A stretch of 6,969 nucleotides of DNA, taken from the NCBI GenBank assembly GCA_016222925.1, contig JACRQB010000285.1:1-6969 (forward strand), read 5' to 3'. The notes beneath the pieces were generated by a model, which was not told the DNA's origin, made no database searches, and saw only the letters and a list, made by a program, of their open reading frames with translations. This stretch comes from Nitrospirota bacterium (lineage in GTDB: Bacteria > Nitrospirota > Nitrospiria > Nitrospirales > Nitrospiraceae). Positions 6,036 through 6,969 of this stretch are shown here, in pieces; position 1 is the first letter of the stretch; each line of letters opens with the position of its first letter. The position numbers were made by a program, and so were the translations under genes.

Positions 6036-6051
6036 CCGCCCTAGCCGGCGG
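6036..6051 (+). other. Small GC hairpin at the start of the ilvE leader
   Basis: CCGCC (6036-6040) pairs with GGCGG (6047-6051) around a six-base loop, almost at the predicted 5' end of the ilvE transcript. It is followed by AATTTAG, too weak for a terminator. It could protect the 5' end or be chance. Confidence 0.3.
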
Positions 6052-6086
6052 AATTTAGTGCTATCGCTCGCTGGAGATCGTCTTCA

Positions 6087-6969
6087 ATGTTGGAACCGGT
6101 TGAAAAGATTTGGATGGATGGGAAATTCGTTAGGTGGGAGGAGGCCAATGTTCATATTCTCACCCATTCGCTCCACTATGGCCTTGCTGCGTTTGAAGGT
6201 ATTCGGTGCTACAAGGGAAAATCAGGATCCGCAATTTTCCGGCTTCAGGAGCATGTCGATCGACTATTTGATTCGGCCCATATCGGCATGATGGCCATGC
6301 CGTATGACAAAAAGCAGATCACCGACGCCATTATCGAAACCGTTCGCGTGAATCATCTCGATGCCTGTTACATTCGTCCGCTGGTCTATATCGGGTATGG
6401 GGCGATGGGCGTCCATCCAGGGGAGAATCCGATTCGGGTGGGCATTGCTGCTTGGCGGTGGGGCGCCTATTTGGGGGATGATGCATTGGCCAATGGGATG
6501 CGCGCCTGTATCTCATCCTTTACGAGGCACCACGTGAATGTGTCCATGACCAGGGGGAAAATATCCGGGTACTATGTGAACTCCATCATGGCCAAACGGC
6601 AGGCGAAGGCCGATGGATATGACGAGGCGATTCTTCTCGATCCGGAAGGTTATGTTGCCGAGGGAACGGGAGAGAATGTATTCATCATTCGGCGGGGCGT
6701 TCTCAAGACGACGCCGTTGACGTCGGTGCTTGAAGGGATTACGCGAAACTCCGTCATCCAATTGGCTCAAGAGCGGAACATAGTGGTGGTGGAAGAACGA
6801 TTCACGCGCGACGAAATGTATATTGCCGATGAAGTATTTGTGACGGGAACTGCTGCGGAGTTGACCCCGGTCCGAGAACTCGACAACCGGCGCATCGGAA
6901 CTGGTACCCCTGGACCGATGACACGCGCCCTCCAAGACACCTTCTTTTCAATCGTGCGTGGAGAAGACC
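6087..6969 (+). CDS. ilvE: Branched-chain amino acid aminotransferase IlvE (3' end off window)
   Basis: A PLP-dependent class IV aminotransferase that transfers the amino group between glutamate and the keto acids of leucine, isoleucine and valine in the cytoplasm. 294 codons are present; relatives are about 305-310 aa, so roughly 10-15 residues are missing at the right edge. Seen in order: an N-terminal IWMDGKFVRWEEANVHILTH block (8-27), HYGLAAFEGIRCYKG (30-44), YIRPLVYIGYGAMGV (95-109), WGAYLG (125-130), the predicted PLP lysine Lys158 in the GKISGYYVNS segment, EGTGENVF with Glu192 (192-199), LEGITR (215-220) and TGTAAELTPVR (253-263). The segments align closely with E. coli IlvE. The ATG at 6087 has GGAG ten bases upstream. 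It has its own promoter, so it is probably controlled independently of the PilZ gene. Confidence 0.96.
   Translation, partial: MLEPVEKIWMDGKFVRWEEANVHILTHSLHYGLAAFEGIRCYKGKSGSAIFRLQEHVDRLFDSAHIGMMAMPYDKKQITDAIIETVRVNHLDACYIRPLVYIGYGAMGVHPGENPIRVGIAAWRWGAYLGDDALANGMRACISSFTRHHVNVSMTRGKISGYYVNSIMAKRQAKADGYDEAILLDPEGYVAEGTGENVFIIRRGVLKTTPLTSVLEGITRNSVIQLAQERNIVVVEERFTRDEMYIADEVFVTGTAAELTPVRELDNRRIGTGTPGPMTRALQDTFFSIVRGED

Noticed and set aside
5946..6060. Intrinsic terminator after the PilZ gene
   Set aside because: The only GC-rich stem (6036-6051) lies downstream of the ilvE promoter and has no T-run.
6513..6935. 140-codon minus-strand open frame
   Set aside because: It lies opposite ilvE, across conserved active-site motifs; no start context or family resemblance.
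1..6969. Mobile elements, CRISPR arrays, tRNA or rRNA genes, defence or biosynthetic clusters
   Set aside because: No direct-repeat arrays, transposase motifs, terminal inverted repeats or tRNA-like cloverleaf were seen; nearly all sequence is accounted for by conserved genes.

Overview
The window carries nine protein-coding genes. Seven run leftward from about 5,400 to the left edge, and two (a PilZ gene and ilvE) run rightward from about 5,500 to the right edge. No RNA gene, mobile element, long repeat or CRISPR array is visible. Composition is moderately GC-rich and even. The gene order rplU-rpmA-obgE-proB-nadD-rsfS is a familiar ancient bacterial block, seen for example in Geobacter-like Deltaproteobacteria. 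The LPS-assembly protein at its end points to a Gram-negative, LPS-bearing bacterium. My best guess is a Nitrospira-like member of Nitrospirota; that is an impression from protein style and gene order, not something the sequence proves.

Left part (1-5442, minus strand): one near-consensus sigma70 promoter (TTGACA, 17 bp, TTAAAT) stands just upstream of rplU. Behind it lie rplU (L21), rpmA (L27), obgE, proB, nadD, rsfS and a LapA/LapB-type membrane TPR protein. Spacing is tight: 21 nt between rplU and rpmA, 121 nt between rpmA and obgE, a 19-nt overlap of obgE and proB, 9 nt between proB and nadD, a 17-nt overlap of nadD and rsfS, and 3 nt between rsfS and lapAB. The block joins ribosome proteins and ribosome-assembly or silencing factors (L21, L27, ObgE, RsfS) to proline synthesis, NAD synthesis and, at the end, control of lipopolysaccharide production. 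The rpmA-obgE gap can fold into a long bulged hairpin.

Right part (5443-6969, plus strand): a short divergent spacer leads to a small PilZ-domain protein, probably a c-di-GMP receptor. A 141-nt intergenic region follows, with a strong promoter (TTGACC, 17 bp, TATAGT) in front of ilvE, the branched-chain amino acid aminotransferase, which is cut by the right edge shortly before its expected end.

The most notable points are these. rsfS has no ATG, GTG or TTG where its start should be, but has an AUC codon six bases after a perfect AGGAGG. LapA and LapB, separate proteins in E. coli, appear to be fused in one polypeptide. ObgE has TKID in place of NKID in its G4 motif. I see no convincing novel multi-gene system here; this is mostly a core-genome region with some unusual details.
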